Source: Thermodesulfobacteriota bacterium (lineage in GTDB: Bacteria > Desulfobacterota > WTBG01 > CAIYCZ01 > CAIRTM01). Taken from it: DNA of 59,359 bases. Of the stretch, positions 44,101 to 52,376 are shown piece after piece. Position numbers and translations under genes: made by a program. The notes under the pieces were generated by a model, which was given only the letters and a program-made list of their open reading frames with translations, had not been told where the DNA came from and ran no database searches. How positions within the stretch are numbered: the stretch's first letter is position 1; every line of letters begins with the position of its first letter. The stretch spans positions 1 through 59,359 of the forward strand of contig JANQGV010000165.1 of assembly GCA_028282925.1 (NCBI GenBank). The letters are read 5' to 3'.

Positions 44101-45638
44101 TAAAAGGGGTCATTGGCAGACCCCCTGCCGTATTTGTAGGCATACCTTTGGCTGGCGCCGGAGCCGTTGTACCAGGCACCTTCCGGCCAGCCGCTGACGG
44201 CCTTCTGCATATAGTAGTGCATGCCCACGTAAAATGTTTCGGCCAGCGGGGTCCAGGTGTTGGCGTTCCGGGTACTCATATCATCCACGATGTCCTGGAT
44301 TGAGCTGCCCATGGGCCGGGCTACTCCGCCGCCTTCCTTTTCATAAAACCACGCATTGGTCCAGCGGGCCTGATCGCCCACCTTCTGGATAACACCCGCA
44401 ATGCTGCCGTTCAGAAAGTCGTCACTTTCGCCCGGGAAGTTCCGGTCTTTTTTAATTTTAATACTGTAGCTGGTGCTGCCGTCCACCTTAAGGATCGCAT
44501 TATCGACCTTATAGGAATGACTGCCTGAATAGGGCGTCAGTCCGTCGGTGTCGGTAAACGATCTGGTCCAGTCACGGTCAGAGGTGTTTTCGGCCACCAG
44601 GGTGGCTTCCCCGGAGCCGGCAACCGTTGCACCGGTCTGCTTGCCGCCCACCATAACTTTGCGCACAACGTCCAGGCGGCGCATGGTCATCCAGTTGAGC
44701 CAGTTACCGTACCAGTCGCCGCTGGTATCGTCCCGCATGAATTTACTCTCACCGTCGTCCGGATCGGTTTCATATGTATACCACCCGTCCGGGTTGAAAT
44801 AGCCGTAGTAAACAGTACAGTTGGTGGCATTGTCGCCCGTGTCGAGCTCAATATGCAGCACCGGCGCTTTATCGTAATTGGAGCTTGAATAGGCATAGGC
44901 GTCGCGCTTGCCGGTGCCGGCAAACAGAAAGGTCATGGCATTGCCGGTGTCCCAGCCGGTGCCGCCCTCGGTACCGTCCCGGTTGACGATTTCCTGCACA
45001 ATGGTGGTCAGATCGGGGGTACGGGTTGCATTGTCACGCTGGTTGTTCGACCAGGCCGGAACGTTGCTCCAGGCAACCGAGGCCCCGGTGCGGGGCCGGG
45101 CTGAAAGGTTGAAGTCATTATTACTGAACCGAACGGTATCGTCGGCGTCCTGGCCCCAGATGACGAGATTTGTTGCATCGGCCGTGCCTCCCTTGGCGGT
45201 GAACTGGATATAGGCCCGGGCAATGGTCGCGCCCTGGGGAACCAGGATGTCCTGGAAACGGACTCCCACCCAGATAAAATTATCGTTCCATCCGCCCAGG
45301 TCCAGGTCGTCACTGCCGTACCACACATGCCCCGGGTCCTCATGACTGCCGGTAATCATCTCTTCGGCATCGTCACGGCTCTGGCTCACCGCAATATCAA
45401 AGCTGTTACAGTTGGGGCCGCCGCTGTAGGCATCCTCGTAGGCCTCGGTATTCATACTGCCCGAGTTGTCCATAATAACCAGGATATTGGGATTGGTGGA
45501 TGCGCTCTGGGCCGGCGGCAAATTATAGGAGTTACAGTAATCCGACAGTTGCGCGCAGGTGGCCCCGGCTGTCTGCACCCAGGCAACGCTGAGCAGAATG
45601 GTCGCCAACACCCCTTTGCTGATGAATGCTCTATTCAT
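41187..45638 (-). CDS. pilY1: PilY1-type pilus tip adhesin
   Basis: The start is ATG 45638 with AAAGGAG six bases upstream. It makes 1483 residues with a signal peptide ending near AGA. A von Willebrand A-like domain begins with DNSGSM (MIDAS, about residue 55). It is interrupted by a DNRLRE-like beta-sandwich (about 90-260; 'FQDILVPQGATIARAYIQF'). The domain resumes around VILLTDGAS, and a seven-bladed PilY1 C-terminal propeller follows (VVYVGGNDGMLHAF, EIAAGGGTYKSTYFAIDV). Calcium-type DxDxDx loops (DQDGDNKPDGD) are present. It should cap type IV pili and control extension, retraction or adhesion. Confidence 0.9.
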   Translation of the reverse strand: MNRAFISKGVLATILLSVAWVQTAGATCAQLSDYCNSYNLPPAQSASTNPNILVIMDNSGSMNTEAYEDAYSGGPNCNSFDIAVSQSRDDAEEMITGSHEDPGHVWYGSDDLDLGGWNDNFIWVGVRFQDILVPQGATIARAYIQFTAKGGTADATNLVIWGQDADDTVRFSNNDFNLSARPRTGASVAWSNVPAWSNNQRDNATRTPDLTTIVQEIVNRDGTEGGTGWDTGNAMTFLFAGTGKRDAYAYSSSNYDKAPVLHIELDTGDNATNCTVYYGYFNPDGWYTYETDPDDGESKFMRDDTSGDWYGNWLNWMTMRRLDVVRKVMVGGKQTGATVAGSGEATLVAENTSDRDWTRSFTDTDGLTPYSGSHSYKVDNAILKVDGSTSYSIKIKKDRNFPGESDDFLNGSIAGVIQKVGDQARWTNAWFYEKEGGGVARPMGSSIQDIVDDMSTRNANTWTPLAETFYVGMHYYMQKAVSGWPEGAWYNGSGASQRYAYKYGRGSANDPFYQNGVKIECAKSFVILLTDGASTQDQNSDMIAYIGDYDGDGNDPGSYGSSGSDYLDDLALKARTTDLRDDLDGEQNIILYTVYAFGDETNARQLLRDAARNGGFVDQDGDNKPDGDYSDPAEERTEWDQDGDGEPDTYFEASDGYLLEAELLNALSSILARAASATAVSVLSTRGEGEGTLVQAYFKPKEPVGIQPLRWIGYLQSLWVDPFGYTREDSEKNYTLDLEKDNIIQFYLDEATNETRAYVFEPSSGNPYPSQSTPDPSKSKSLDEIIPIWEGGDLLADRYVGDRKIMTYVGTGSEPDPQFTEFDTSNQSAIEPFLGVKDNETCSPTTYLGVDAGERANNLISFVRGVEDGSSEYQGSPNLRSRTMDDGRLWKLGDIVNSTPLSISKPTDNYGLIYDDVTYHPYLRKYLNRETVVYVGGNDGMLHAFSSGVYLTDNQTFVRPDQAPGYLSEIPDTMGIGSINIGDELWAYVPKNLLPHLKWMADPDYTEECHATYVDIKPRVFDAPVFDSDDKHPNGWGTVLVCGMNYGGNEIAAGGGTYKSTYFAIDVTNPRDPELMWELDPSQFPDLGFTTNRPAILSVGTTWSRTSESWHQGEWYLAFGSGPSEFGGKSTNEAHFYIIDLKTGGKVAYRDFAVGLGQDSFTNVAVSLDKGLNYNVDAIYFGVNYSATGTWSDRKSLIRKITIPQLNTEFDPRRTNYDTDVNNWTVSTVMDVGERWITSPVTLSNDSKNNVWIFFGSGRYVEQADKFTEDENLIFGIKDPFFNGDRDNQTGCYLNYGAACPALTINDLYDAGVYSVHEDRVEGLSSGSGTFTDLLEEARDAQFSGWYRRLCEGILSDTGSCTSSGPSERILSKPALLGGILLVPTFSPNIDPCGYGGSGRLFALFYETGTAFRKSIIGKTGDEFLDVMFLGQGLPPDIGIHVGREKGGTAFIQESTGEIVRIQFDTAFPVKSTPIYWKEGEKL

Positions 45639-45698
45639 GGCTGCTCCTTTCATAGATATCTCCCGCAAGGAAAAAATTATTATTATCATGCACACGGC

Positions 45699-46403
45699 TT
45701 AACGGCGCGGTATAAATTCAAAGCCGATGGTGTGTGTTTTTCTCAGCTTGAGTGTTTCGCCGATGAGCCCGATCGCTTCAATCTCATAGCGAATAATTTT
45801 CGTATCGGCCCCGGACCCTTCGGCCCCGCTGCCGAACTCGGTGGCGCTGCCGGCAGGTTCGCGGGCGCCCATTTTATCCACGTCCACCAGGGCGTTAAAG
45901 TCTCCTGTTAAATAGATCTGCGTTTTGGCGGGGTCGCTTATAAGATCGCTGTAGGAAACAGGGCTGCTGCCGCTGCTTATGGTGGGTAACCCGTCTTTCT
46001 GTACTTTACCGCCGGTAGTCCCGGCCCGTGCGCCTCGGCCGTCCTGGGCCATGTCCCTGGCATCATCGGCCAGCGGTGCGCCGCCGAGGTCCGCCTTGGT
46101 TTCCATTGTTTCCAGCGCAAAATCGATGTCATTGACCATAACCTGTGTCTTGGTATCACCGTACTGGGGGTCGGCCTGCTCTTCGGCGTTGAGCATAACC
46201 AGCAATTCGGCCGCGGCAATCATGCCCGATTCGGCCTGGTAGAAAGCCTTCTTGACAAACTTTTCATTGGCCGAAATATCCACCTCGGTAGTCGTGGTCA
46301 TCATGGATGCCATGCCGATCATGGTGAGCAGCGCCAGCATAAACAGGGCCACAACCAGCACAATCCCTTTTTCATTTTCTATGCCTGCTTTCATTATGCA
46401 CAT
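45699..46403 (-). CDS. pilX: PilX-type minor pilin assembly protein
   Basis: The start is ATG 46403, seven bases after AAAGGAG, giving 234 residues. The N-terminus (GIENEKGIVLVVALFMLALLT) is the PilX_N prepilin-like segment with a helix but without a standard type III cleavage site. EFVKKAFYQAESGMIAAAE-like sequence follows. Neighbours pilV, pilW, fimT and pilY1 make the assignment firm. Confidence 0.85.
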   Translation of the reverse strand: MCIMKAGIENEKGIVLVVALFMLALLTMIGMASMMTTTTEVDISANEKFVKKAFYQAESGMIAAAELLVMLNAEEQADPQYGDTKTQVMVNDIDFALETMETKADLGGAPLADDARDMAQDGRGARAGTTGGKVQKDGLPTISSGSSPVSYSDLISDPAKTQIYLTGDFNALVDVDKMGAREPAGSATEFGSGAEGSGADTKIIRYEIEAIGLIGETLKLRKTHTIGFEFIPRR

Positions 46404-46428
46404 AGCTGTTCTCCTTTTGTGCTGAAGG

Positions 46429-46866
46429 TTATTCCCACCGGGTTGAGCGAATAAACTTAAAATTAAGCTCTTTGGAAGCGTCGGTTGTTCCCGGCCGTGA
46501 AGCATATACCGTTACCGTGGTCACCATTTTCAGGGGTGTGCCGCCGAAGGTCTGGTAACGCACATTGTAGTCGGTATAGTGCTCGCTTACCTCCGTACCG
46601 TCAGCGGGATACCCTTCGGAGGTATAGGCGAATATCGGATCCCAGGGCGGCGGCGGTTCCGGTGAAAACACAATCGGCCGCGCAATAATATTCTCCATAA
46701 TTTCTTCGCCGCCCAGCACCTGCTTGGTCAACTGGTGGGAAAAGGTGCTCTGCTGAATGGCCCGCGTCTGCATGGCGGCCCCGCTCATAAGGCCGATAGC
46801 CAGCACCACCACCGCACACAGCATTTCAAGTATGGTAAAACCGGATTCATTTAATCGCTTCATCAT
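46429..46866 (-). CDS. pilV: PilV-type minor pilin
   Basis: The start at ATG 46866 lies after AGGAG. The 145-residue protein has a type IV prepilin leader and helix (NESGFTILEMLCAVVVLAIGL), with cleavage expected after Gly and Glu at +5. The rest is a small beta-rich head. It starts 66 bases after the pilW stop and precedes pilX. Confidence 0.85.
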   Translation of the reverse strand: MMKRLNESGFTILEMLCAVVVLAIGLMSGAAMQTRAIQQSTFSHQLTKQVLGGEEIMENIIARPIVFSPEPPPPWDPIFAYTSEGYPADGTEVSEHYTDYNVRYQTFGGTPLKMVTTVTVYASRPGTTDASKELNFKFIRSTRWE

Positions 46867-46932
46867 TTTCTTTCTCCTGGTATGCAGGTATATCCTCAAT
46901 ATTAATTCCACAAAACCGGCCTGCTCCATAGC

Positions 46933-47778
46933 CTAAATGCCGCTCCCTATGGGTTTCAGGCCGATATTACGGCATTTCACCTCGGTTATAAGCAGCCTGC
47001 GTTTGAAAGAGTCGTCGAACGGTCCCCAGGGCGAAGGCGTTGATTCCCGCAGGTTGGCGACCCGGTTCGAATCGGCCGAAGCCGGGGTGTAGGTTTCAGT
47101 GTTACGGTATTTGGGAATCCTCGCCTTTGTACGAAACAGAATTGAAACATATATGGCTACAATATCGTCGAGCTCACCGGATGTGGGCGCAATGGTTTCG
47201 ATACCGGTATTCAGGACATAGCAAAATTCCAGGGCGTCAACATTTTCTGCTAAAACCTGGGAACCGGTGGTACTATCAGTGAATGTGTCACTTGTTTCGT
47301 CCAGCGCCAAGCGGTACTGCCTGGTGAGCCGACACGGGGATCCGTCGCTCTTCCATCCGCCCGACCTGTTGATCCCGTCGGCAATGCCGTCATAGTCGGC
47401 ATCGTTGCTCAATTCAAAATAGATAATTTCGCCGGTATCCTGGGAATCGTTGTCCGAATTCAGGTCGGCCCTGATTTCAAGGGCCGCAACCGGTTTGCGT
47501 GGAGAAGTAAGACCGCGATCCGTAAAACCGGCTCCGGTTGCCTGTGTCGTCGGATCATACCCGGCCATCCGCAAATCCCGGGCCAGGAAAAAACCGCCCG
47601 TCCGGACATCCTGCTGCATATTGGAGACCTTCTCCTGCTTGAGATATGCCTCCTGCTGATTATAGTAGGTTTGATAAATAGCCGTCAGAAGGATAGAAAA
47701 CATTGCCAGTGCAATCATAACCTCTATCAGGGTAAAGCCGCGCATTGTCTTCATCGTGTTTTCCGTATGTTGATTCAT
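46933..47778 (-). CDS. pilW: PilW-type minor pilin
   Basis: A 281-residue prepilin-like protein: leader MNQHTENTMKTMRG then FTLIEVMIALAMFSILLTAI, the standard cleavage site and membrane helix. A long beta-rich C-terminal head follows (DLRMAGYDP, typical of PilW). AAAGGATG precedes the start. It lies between fimT and pilV in the pilus-tip operon. Confidence 0.87.
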   Translation of the reverse strand: MNQHTENTMKTMRGFTLIEVMIALAMFSILLTAIYQTYYNQQEAYLKQEKVSNMQQDVRTGGFFLARDLRMAGYDPTTQATGAGFTDRGLTSPRKPVAALEIRADLNSDNDSQDTGEIIYFELSNDADYDGIADGINRSGGWKSDGSPCRLTRQYRLALDETSDTFTDSTTGSQVLAENVDALEFCYVLNTGIETIAPTSGELDDIVAIYVSILFRTKARIPKYRNTETYTPASADSNRVANLRESTPSPWGPFDDSFKRRLLITEVKCRNIGLKPIGSGI

Positions 47779-47843
47779 AATACATCCTTTCGGATCGTTT
47801 GTACGTTCGCCCCTGCCGGGGGACTATTCAGATTGCTACCCGC

Positions 47844-48353
47844 TTATTCCCAGGTGGTCCCGTTCCACTGCTGCACGGATATGGCGCCGCCTGTGCTTAT
47901 AAATATCCGCCGCGCCCCGCCCTTGTTGTTTTCGAGCCATATTCCAGAATCATTGTTACCGTCGGAATTGCTCATGCCCTGGGCATCGAAGGTAAGAGTT
48001 TTTCTGTTAACGGCGCTAATATTAATGGCATGGGTGACCGCTACCGAACCACTGCCGTAGGTAAGGCCGCTGCCGTAATAGTCCGACAGCGTCCCGCTGT
48101 CAGGAAACTTTTTGCCGTTAATTACATACTGATTTTTCACATCGTCGAAAAAAATTGTTACGGTCTCGCCGTCACGAACGGCCGTTGAACGGGCCTGCCG
48201 CAGCTTCGCCTGCAAATCCGTTGCGGCCTGCCTGATGCGGTATTTAGGAAGCCCGGATACAATGTTGGGGGTAGAGATCAGGCCGATTAACGCTATAACC
48301 GCCACGACAACCAGGAGCTCAACCAGTGAAAAGCCTTTTTTATTGATGATCAT
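47844..48353 (-). CDS. fimT: FimT/GspH-type minor pseudopilin
   Basis: The start is ATG 48353 after AAGGAGA. The 169-residue protein opens with INKKGFSLVELLVVVAVIALI, a class III signal with cleavage after Gly. A GspH/FimT domain follows (LRQARSTAVRDGETVTIFF, LTFDAQG near residue 120). It is the first gene of the operon fimT-pilW-pilV-pilX-pilY1. No convincing sigma-54 promoter was found upstream. Confidence 0.88.
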   Translation of the reverse strand: MIINKKGFSLVELLVVVAVIALIGLISTPNIVSGLPKYRIRQAATDLQAKLRQARSTAVRDGETVTIFFDDVKNQYVINGKKFPDSGTLSDYYGSGLTYGSGSVAVTHAINISAVNRKTLTFDAQGMSNSDGNNDSGIWLENNKGGARRIFISTGGAISVQQWNGTTWE

Positions 48354-48599
48354 GACACCAGTCTCCTTGTGAGTATTACCATCACGTCTTTTATAAGGCA
48401 TGAAGCATGCCCAAAGATTAAATCATTACACAAACGCATGATTTTACTTATTAAGTTAATTTTTGCTTCAGCCAACCAGGAATAAAACAAACCACAATTG
48501 TTAAATTAATTAACAATAATTATAAACTATTTTTACAACAGACCTGAAACCCCCTGTATATTCGCCCCTCCCCCTGGACGCCCAGGGCCGAAACACCTG

Positions 48600-48816
48600 T
48601 GTATTAAATAAAGTAATATCGCCGGGAAACGGAACATACTTGAGCATGACTTTTGGGATAAATTCATACTTTCGGCGTATTTACCGGCGTGAGCGCCTGT
48701 GCTACTAACTTAATGAAAGGCCTGTAAGGTTCATGTGGTTCAAAAAACGGCCGAGTCATAACATAATGGGAAATAACGCCGTACAACCGCCGGACCGGTT
48801 TTCCGGTTCTTTTTTT
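48600..48816 (+). promoter_or_regulatory. leader with terminator hairpin upstream of the PHP gene
   Basis: ACCGG TTTT CCGGT (48794-48807) followed by nine U ends about 43 bases before the PHP start codon, on the same strand. No plus-strand gene lies upstream. The terminator may end an attenuated leader or a small RNA starting somewhere in 48540-48700, a G/C-rich stretch with GGCG ... CGCC pairings (48690-48700). I do not recognise a riboswitch. The rest of 48354-48540 is AT-rich and is probably the fimT promoter region. Confidence 0.35.
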
Positions 48817-48859
48817 TTGATATGAACAAACGATTTGCAAAGGGGTTAAAAAAGGAGCA

Positions 48860-49603
48860 ATGTTAAAAGTCGATCTCCATTTGCACACCTGCGATTGCCG
48901 AAAAGAGGCCGGAATAGGCTACGATGCGTTTGAGCTGATCGATGCAGCTGCCGAACAGAGCTTTGATGTCATTTCAATTACCAATCACGACACCATCACG
49001 TACAACAACCGCCTGAAAGAGTACGCTGGTGAGCGCGGTATCGTACTGATACCCGGCATTGAATTGACGCTTCACGGCAAACATATCCTGGCCTACAATG
49101 TGTCCGACTGCATCACCGGATGCACCTCTTACGCAAACCTGCAGAATCGGAAAAACGATAACAGCCTGTTTATTGCGCCGCACCCCTTTTACCCGGCCCG
49201 GCACAGCCTGGGAAAACACTTTTTCCAGTGGCAGGGTCTCTTCGATGCGGTTGAATTCTGTCACTTCTACACAAAGCGCTTTGGTTTCAACGGCGAGGCC
49301 GTACGCCATGCCCGGCAATACGGACTCCCCATGGTGGGGACATCCGACAGTCATTCAATGCATCAGCTGGGTACGACCTACTCAATGATAGATGCAGAAA
49401 AAAATGACGAGGCCATAATAGCGGCGATAAAAAAAGGGGCTGTTGAAATAATGACAAAACCGCTGTCTCATACGCTGATCGCAAAAATCATGCAGGAAGT
49501 GTTTATCAAAGTGCCTTTCAGGCAGATTGCGGGGGCCTGCTCCACAGCATTCACCTCCCTGTGGCAGCGACAGCAGGCTGCAAAAGGCGAACGTTCGGTA
49601 TAA
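48860..49603 (+). CDS. PHP-domain phosphoesterase
   Basis: A 247-residue protein of the polymerase-and-histidinol-phosphatase metal-dependent hydrolase family. Motif 1 is DLHLHTCDC (residues 5-13), motif 2 is SITNHDT near residue 40, then PGIEL near residue 69, APHPFYP and the closing TSDSHS. All expected metal ligands are present. AAAGGAG precedes the start. The substrate is unknown; relatives act on nucleotides or sugar phosphates. It faces the etf operon across a shared terminator. Confidence 0.85.
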   Translation: MLKVDLHLHTCDCRKEAGIGYDAFELIDAAAEQSFDVISITNHDTITYNNRLKEYAGERGIVLIPGIELTLHGKHILAYNVSDCITGCTSYANLQNRKNDNSLFIAPHPFYPARHSLGKHFFQWQGLFDAVEFCHFYTKRFGFNGEAVRHARQYGLPMVGTSDSHSMHQLGTTYSMIDAEKNDEAIIAAIKKGAVEIMTKPLSHTLIAKIMQEVFIKVPFRQIAGACSTAFTSLWQRQQAAKGERSV

Positions 49604-49641
49604 AGGCCGTCTATCTACCCGCACTTTTCAGCTACCATTAC

Positions 49642-49696
49642 ATACGCATAAAAAAAGCCCCCCGCTTTACAAGCGGGGGGCTTTTTTTATGCGTAT
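49642..49696. terminator. bidirectional terminator between PHP and etfA
   Basis: A 25-bp near-perfect palindrome with a GCCCCCCGCTT/AAGCGGGGGGC core, flanked by A and T runs on both sides. It serves the convergent PHP (+) and etfA (-) genes. Confidence 0.93.
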
Positions 49697-49715
49697 TAGG
49701 AAATGAAAAACCCGA

Positions 49716-50705
49716 TTATTCAGCCATCAGCTTCTTCATTTCGTCGGTCAGGGCCGGAAGTACTTTGAACAGATCGTCGACAATCCCATAGTCGCACTTG
49801 GTGAAAATGGGGGCTTCTTCGTCTTTATTGATGGCAACGATTACCTTGGAGGTTCCCATACCGGCGTAGTGCTGAATGGCACCGGAAATACCGCAGGCAA
49901 TGTACAGGTTGGGGGAAACGACCTTACCGGTCTGTCCCACCTGGTCGGAAACCGGACGCCAGCCGGCATCCACTGCAGCGCGTGAAGCACCTACGGTTGC
50001 GCCGATGACTTCGGCCAGGTCTTCCAGCATTTTGTAGTTCTCGGCTGCCTTCATGCCGCGGCCGCCGGAAACAATGATTTCTGCTTCGGTCAGGTCGACC
50101 TTGCCGGCGTCACCCTTGATGACTTCCACAACGGAAACTTTGATATCGCCGGCTGAAATCTCGGGGGTTACATTCTCAACCTCAGCGGACCGGGATGCAT
50201 CCGGTTCGGAAGCGATCAGAACGTTGGGGCGAATGGAGGCCATCATAACATCGGCGTTCTGATAGGTGATCTCGGCGTAAGCTTTGCCCGAATACATGGG
50301 GCGTTTCGCGCACAGGCTGTCACCTTCCATTTTAATTTCAATACAGTCGGAAGCCAGTCCGGCGCCGATGCGTGCGGCCACTTTCGGTGCAAGGTCTTTA
50401 CCCAGCACGGAAGCGCCCATGAGCACTATTGACGGCTGCTCTTTAGTGATCAGGTCACACAGGGCCTTGGCATAGGCATCGGTGGTGTACTGACCCAGCA
50501 GATCATGATCTACCAAATATACTTTGTCGGCGCCATAGGGGGCAAACTTGTCGCCCAGGCCGACAATGTCCTTGCCGAGGCATACGGCACACAACTGCTC
50601 GCCTTTTGCGTCGGCAATTTTCCTGGCTTCACTTAACATTTCAAAGGTAACCTTTCTAACGTTACCCTGGTCTTGCTCAGCAAATACCCAAATTCCTTTT
50701 CCCAT
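49716..50705 (-). CDS. etfA: electron transfer flavoprotein, alpha subunit
   Basis: A 329-residue FAD-binding subunit. The C-terminal FAD domain is complete: [57 protein letters not shown] and [19 protein letters not shown]. It partners EtfB in moving electrons from acyl-CoA or other dehydrogenases. It lies 52 bases downstream of etfB. Confidence 0.96.
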   Translation of the reverse strand: MGKGIWVFAEQDQGNVRKVTFEMLSEARKIADAKGEQLCAVCLGKDIVGLGDKFAPYGADKVYLVDHDLLGQYTTDAYAKALCDLITKEQPSIVLMGASVLGKDLAPKVAARIGAGLASDCIEIKMEGDSLCAKRPMYSGKAYAEITYQNADVMMASIRPNVLIASEPDASRSAEVENVTPEISAGDIKVSVVEVIKGDAGKVDLTEAEIIVSGGRGMKAAENYKMLEDLAEVIGATVGASRAAVDAGWRPVSDQVGQTGKVVSPNLYIACGISGAIQHYAGMGTSKVIVAINKDEEAPIFTKCDYGIVDDLFKVLPALTDEMKKLMAE

Positions 50706-50757
50706 TGTTTTATATCTCCTTGTAGAATAATTTCGTTAGTAATGGTTACAACACAGA

Positions 50758-51549
50758 TTAAATAGCCTTTGCCTCTTCTCTGAGGGCCTTGGCCAGTCCT
50801 GCGGCCTTCTCCTCGGCGCTCTCGCCGCTGATCAGCTTGGCGGCCGTGCGCTGGGCCGGGCTGGAAAAGTTAGCTGCTTTGGTCTTTGATCCGGCAGCGC
50901 CCACGGTTCCGGCGTCGATACCCAGGTCTGCAAGTTTCACAGGGTTGAGGGGTTTCTTTTTGGCCTTCATAATACCGGGAAGCGAAGCATAGCGCGGCTC
51001 GTTCAGGCCTTTCTGTGCTGTAATAACGCAGGGAATCGGCATTTCAATCACTTCTTCACCACCGACGATCTGGCGGTTTACTTTTACTTTGTCACCGGCA
51101 ACCTCAACCTTGGTTACCAGAGACGCGTGGGGCAGACCCAGAAGCTCTGCCAGGGCCACACCGACCTGTCCCTGGTCGTCGTCGATGGCCTGTCTGCCGC
51201 AGAAAATGAGGTTGTAGTCCATCTTTTTAATCTGCTCGGCCAGAACTGTGGCGGTTGCCATTGCATCACTGCCTTCACAGGCGGGATCGTCGATATGCTC
51301 GGCCTTGTCGGCGCCCATTGCGAGGCCCGTTCTGATTGCTTCTACACAGCGGTCGGGGCCCATGCATACCAGGGTCACCTCACCGGCACCGGCTTTCTCT
51401 TTCTGTACCAGTGCTTCTTCGATGCCGAACTCATCATAGGGACTAATAACAAACTTAACGCCGTCCAGTTTAACATCAGACGCGTCGGGTTTGACCACAA
51501 TCTGCGCTTCTGTGTCAGGAACCTGTTTTAAACATACAATACTATTCAC
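50758..51549 (-). CDS. etfB: electron transfer flavoprotein, beta subunit
   Basis: A 263-residue subunit with the family start IVCLKQVPDTEAQIVV, CGRQAIDDDQGQVG near residue 118 and the signature VNRQIVGGEEVIEMPIPCVITAQKGLNEPRY split over residues 155-186. It is the first gene of etfBA, with AGGGAGGACA upstream of the ATG. The acyl-CoA dehydrogenase partner is not in the window. Confidence 0.95.
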   Translation of the reverse strand: MNSIVCLKQVPDTEAQIVVKPDASDVKLDGVKFVISPYDEFGIEEALVQKEKAGAGEVTLVCMGPDRCVEAIRTGLAMGADKAEHIDDPACEGSDAMATATVLAEQIKKMDYNLIFCGRQAIDDDQGQVGVALAELLGLPHASLVTKVEVAGDKVKVNRQIVGGEEVIEMPIPCVITAQKGLNEPRYASLPGIMKAKKKPLNPVKLADLGIDAGTVGAAGSKTKAANFSSPAQRTAAKLISGESAEEKAAGLAKALREEAKAI

Positions 51550-51733
51550 ATTGTCCTCCCTACTTTTTAGAATTTGTTAAGTAGTTTATATAATACCTTC
51601 AGCTATAAAGTATCCTTTAAGCAAAGAAAAAAAATAACATAACCACTTTTGCAGTGTCAATATAATTTTCAGGGGGGCCGTCGGCAAAACCGATGAAATC
51701 TTTACCGTTTAAACGGCACCCCGGAAGAGGGGG

Positions 51734-51820
51734 TTGGCAGCCGATCTCATTAAAAAGGGTAACAATGAGGGGATATTTGAGGTTGTTTTATAAAATGGGG
51801 TAACCGAGATCGGCTGCCAA
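51734..51820. repeat. 87-bp palindrome with 15-bp perfect arms
   Basis: TTGGCAGCCGATCTC (51734-51748) and its exact complement (51806-51820) flank an AT-rich centre. A second hairpin group follows: CCTCCT/AGGAGG (51858-51874) nested beside TCCGGCAGATG/CATCTGCCGGA (51877-51926). These lie in the 827-bp gene-free stretch 51550-52376. No start-to-stop frame there has a ribosome site and recognisable sequence. Confidence 0.55.
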
Positions 51821-52240
51821 AATTCATGTAAATACGTTGCAATTTTATGCCATGAAACCTCCTGCGAAAGGAGGGGTCCGGCAGATGCTCTCCGGCTTCT
51901 ACCTGTACCGTAAAACATCTGCCGGATGTATTACGTATAATTGCAACTCGTATGCCATCCGCCTCAAAAAAAAGCATTTATACAATACCCTGATAAAACA
52001 TCTCTTTTTCACACGCCTGGGGACAAATAACGTCCCCGTCATGCCGTAGAAACCCCTCGCTTGCGCCAATCTGACAAGCCCCCTGCCACAATGACAATCC
52101 AGACAAATATCAGCATCGCCCAGGCACAACTCCCGGCAACGATCCAAAAGATTTTTTTACATGTTTGTTTAAAAATGGGGGGTGTTGAATTTTACAGAAA
52201 TATCACCCGCACGGAAAGTTGTATTTTCTTTAGAGAACTG

Positions 52241-52365
52241 GAGGTTGTTGGAAAATATTCAGATACAAGGCACTCGTTATCATGAGGAGTGAGGCGTACG
52301 TGGTTGTACGCCGCAATGACGAATGATACGAGTAACACCGTAGATGGATGTTTTCCGGCAACCTC
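52241..52365. repeat. 125-bp palindromic repeat, same family as 20730-20872
   Basis: The ends GAGGTTGTTGGAAAA and TTTTCCGGCAACCTC (13 of 15 positions) enclose nested arms ACTCGT ... ACGAGT and a perfect GGCGTAC/GTACGCC core (52293-52299 with 52306-52312). Aligned with the reverse complement of 20730-20872 it shares CAGATACAAGG and TAGATGGA.TTTTCCG-type blocks. It ends 12 bases from the response-regulator stop. Confidence 0.75.
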
Positions 52366-52376
52366 GCTACAGAAAA

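Noticed and set aside
48354-48540. Sigma-54 promoter for the minor pilin operon
   Set aside because: The best candidate (TGGTTGGCTGAAGCA, minus strand near 48475) is one base short in spacing and poor in the -24 half.
48664-48888. 74-codon minus-strand frame over the PHP leader
   Set aside because: It overlaps the PHP start antisense, lacks a ribosome site and has no recognisable sequence.
51750-51977. Overlapping 69-75 codon minus-strand frames in the etfB-regulator gap
   Set aside because: They run through palindromes and have no supporting motifs; probably chance.
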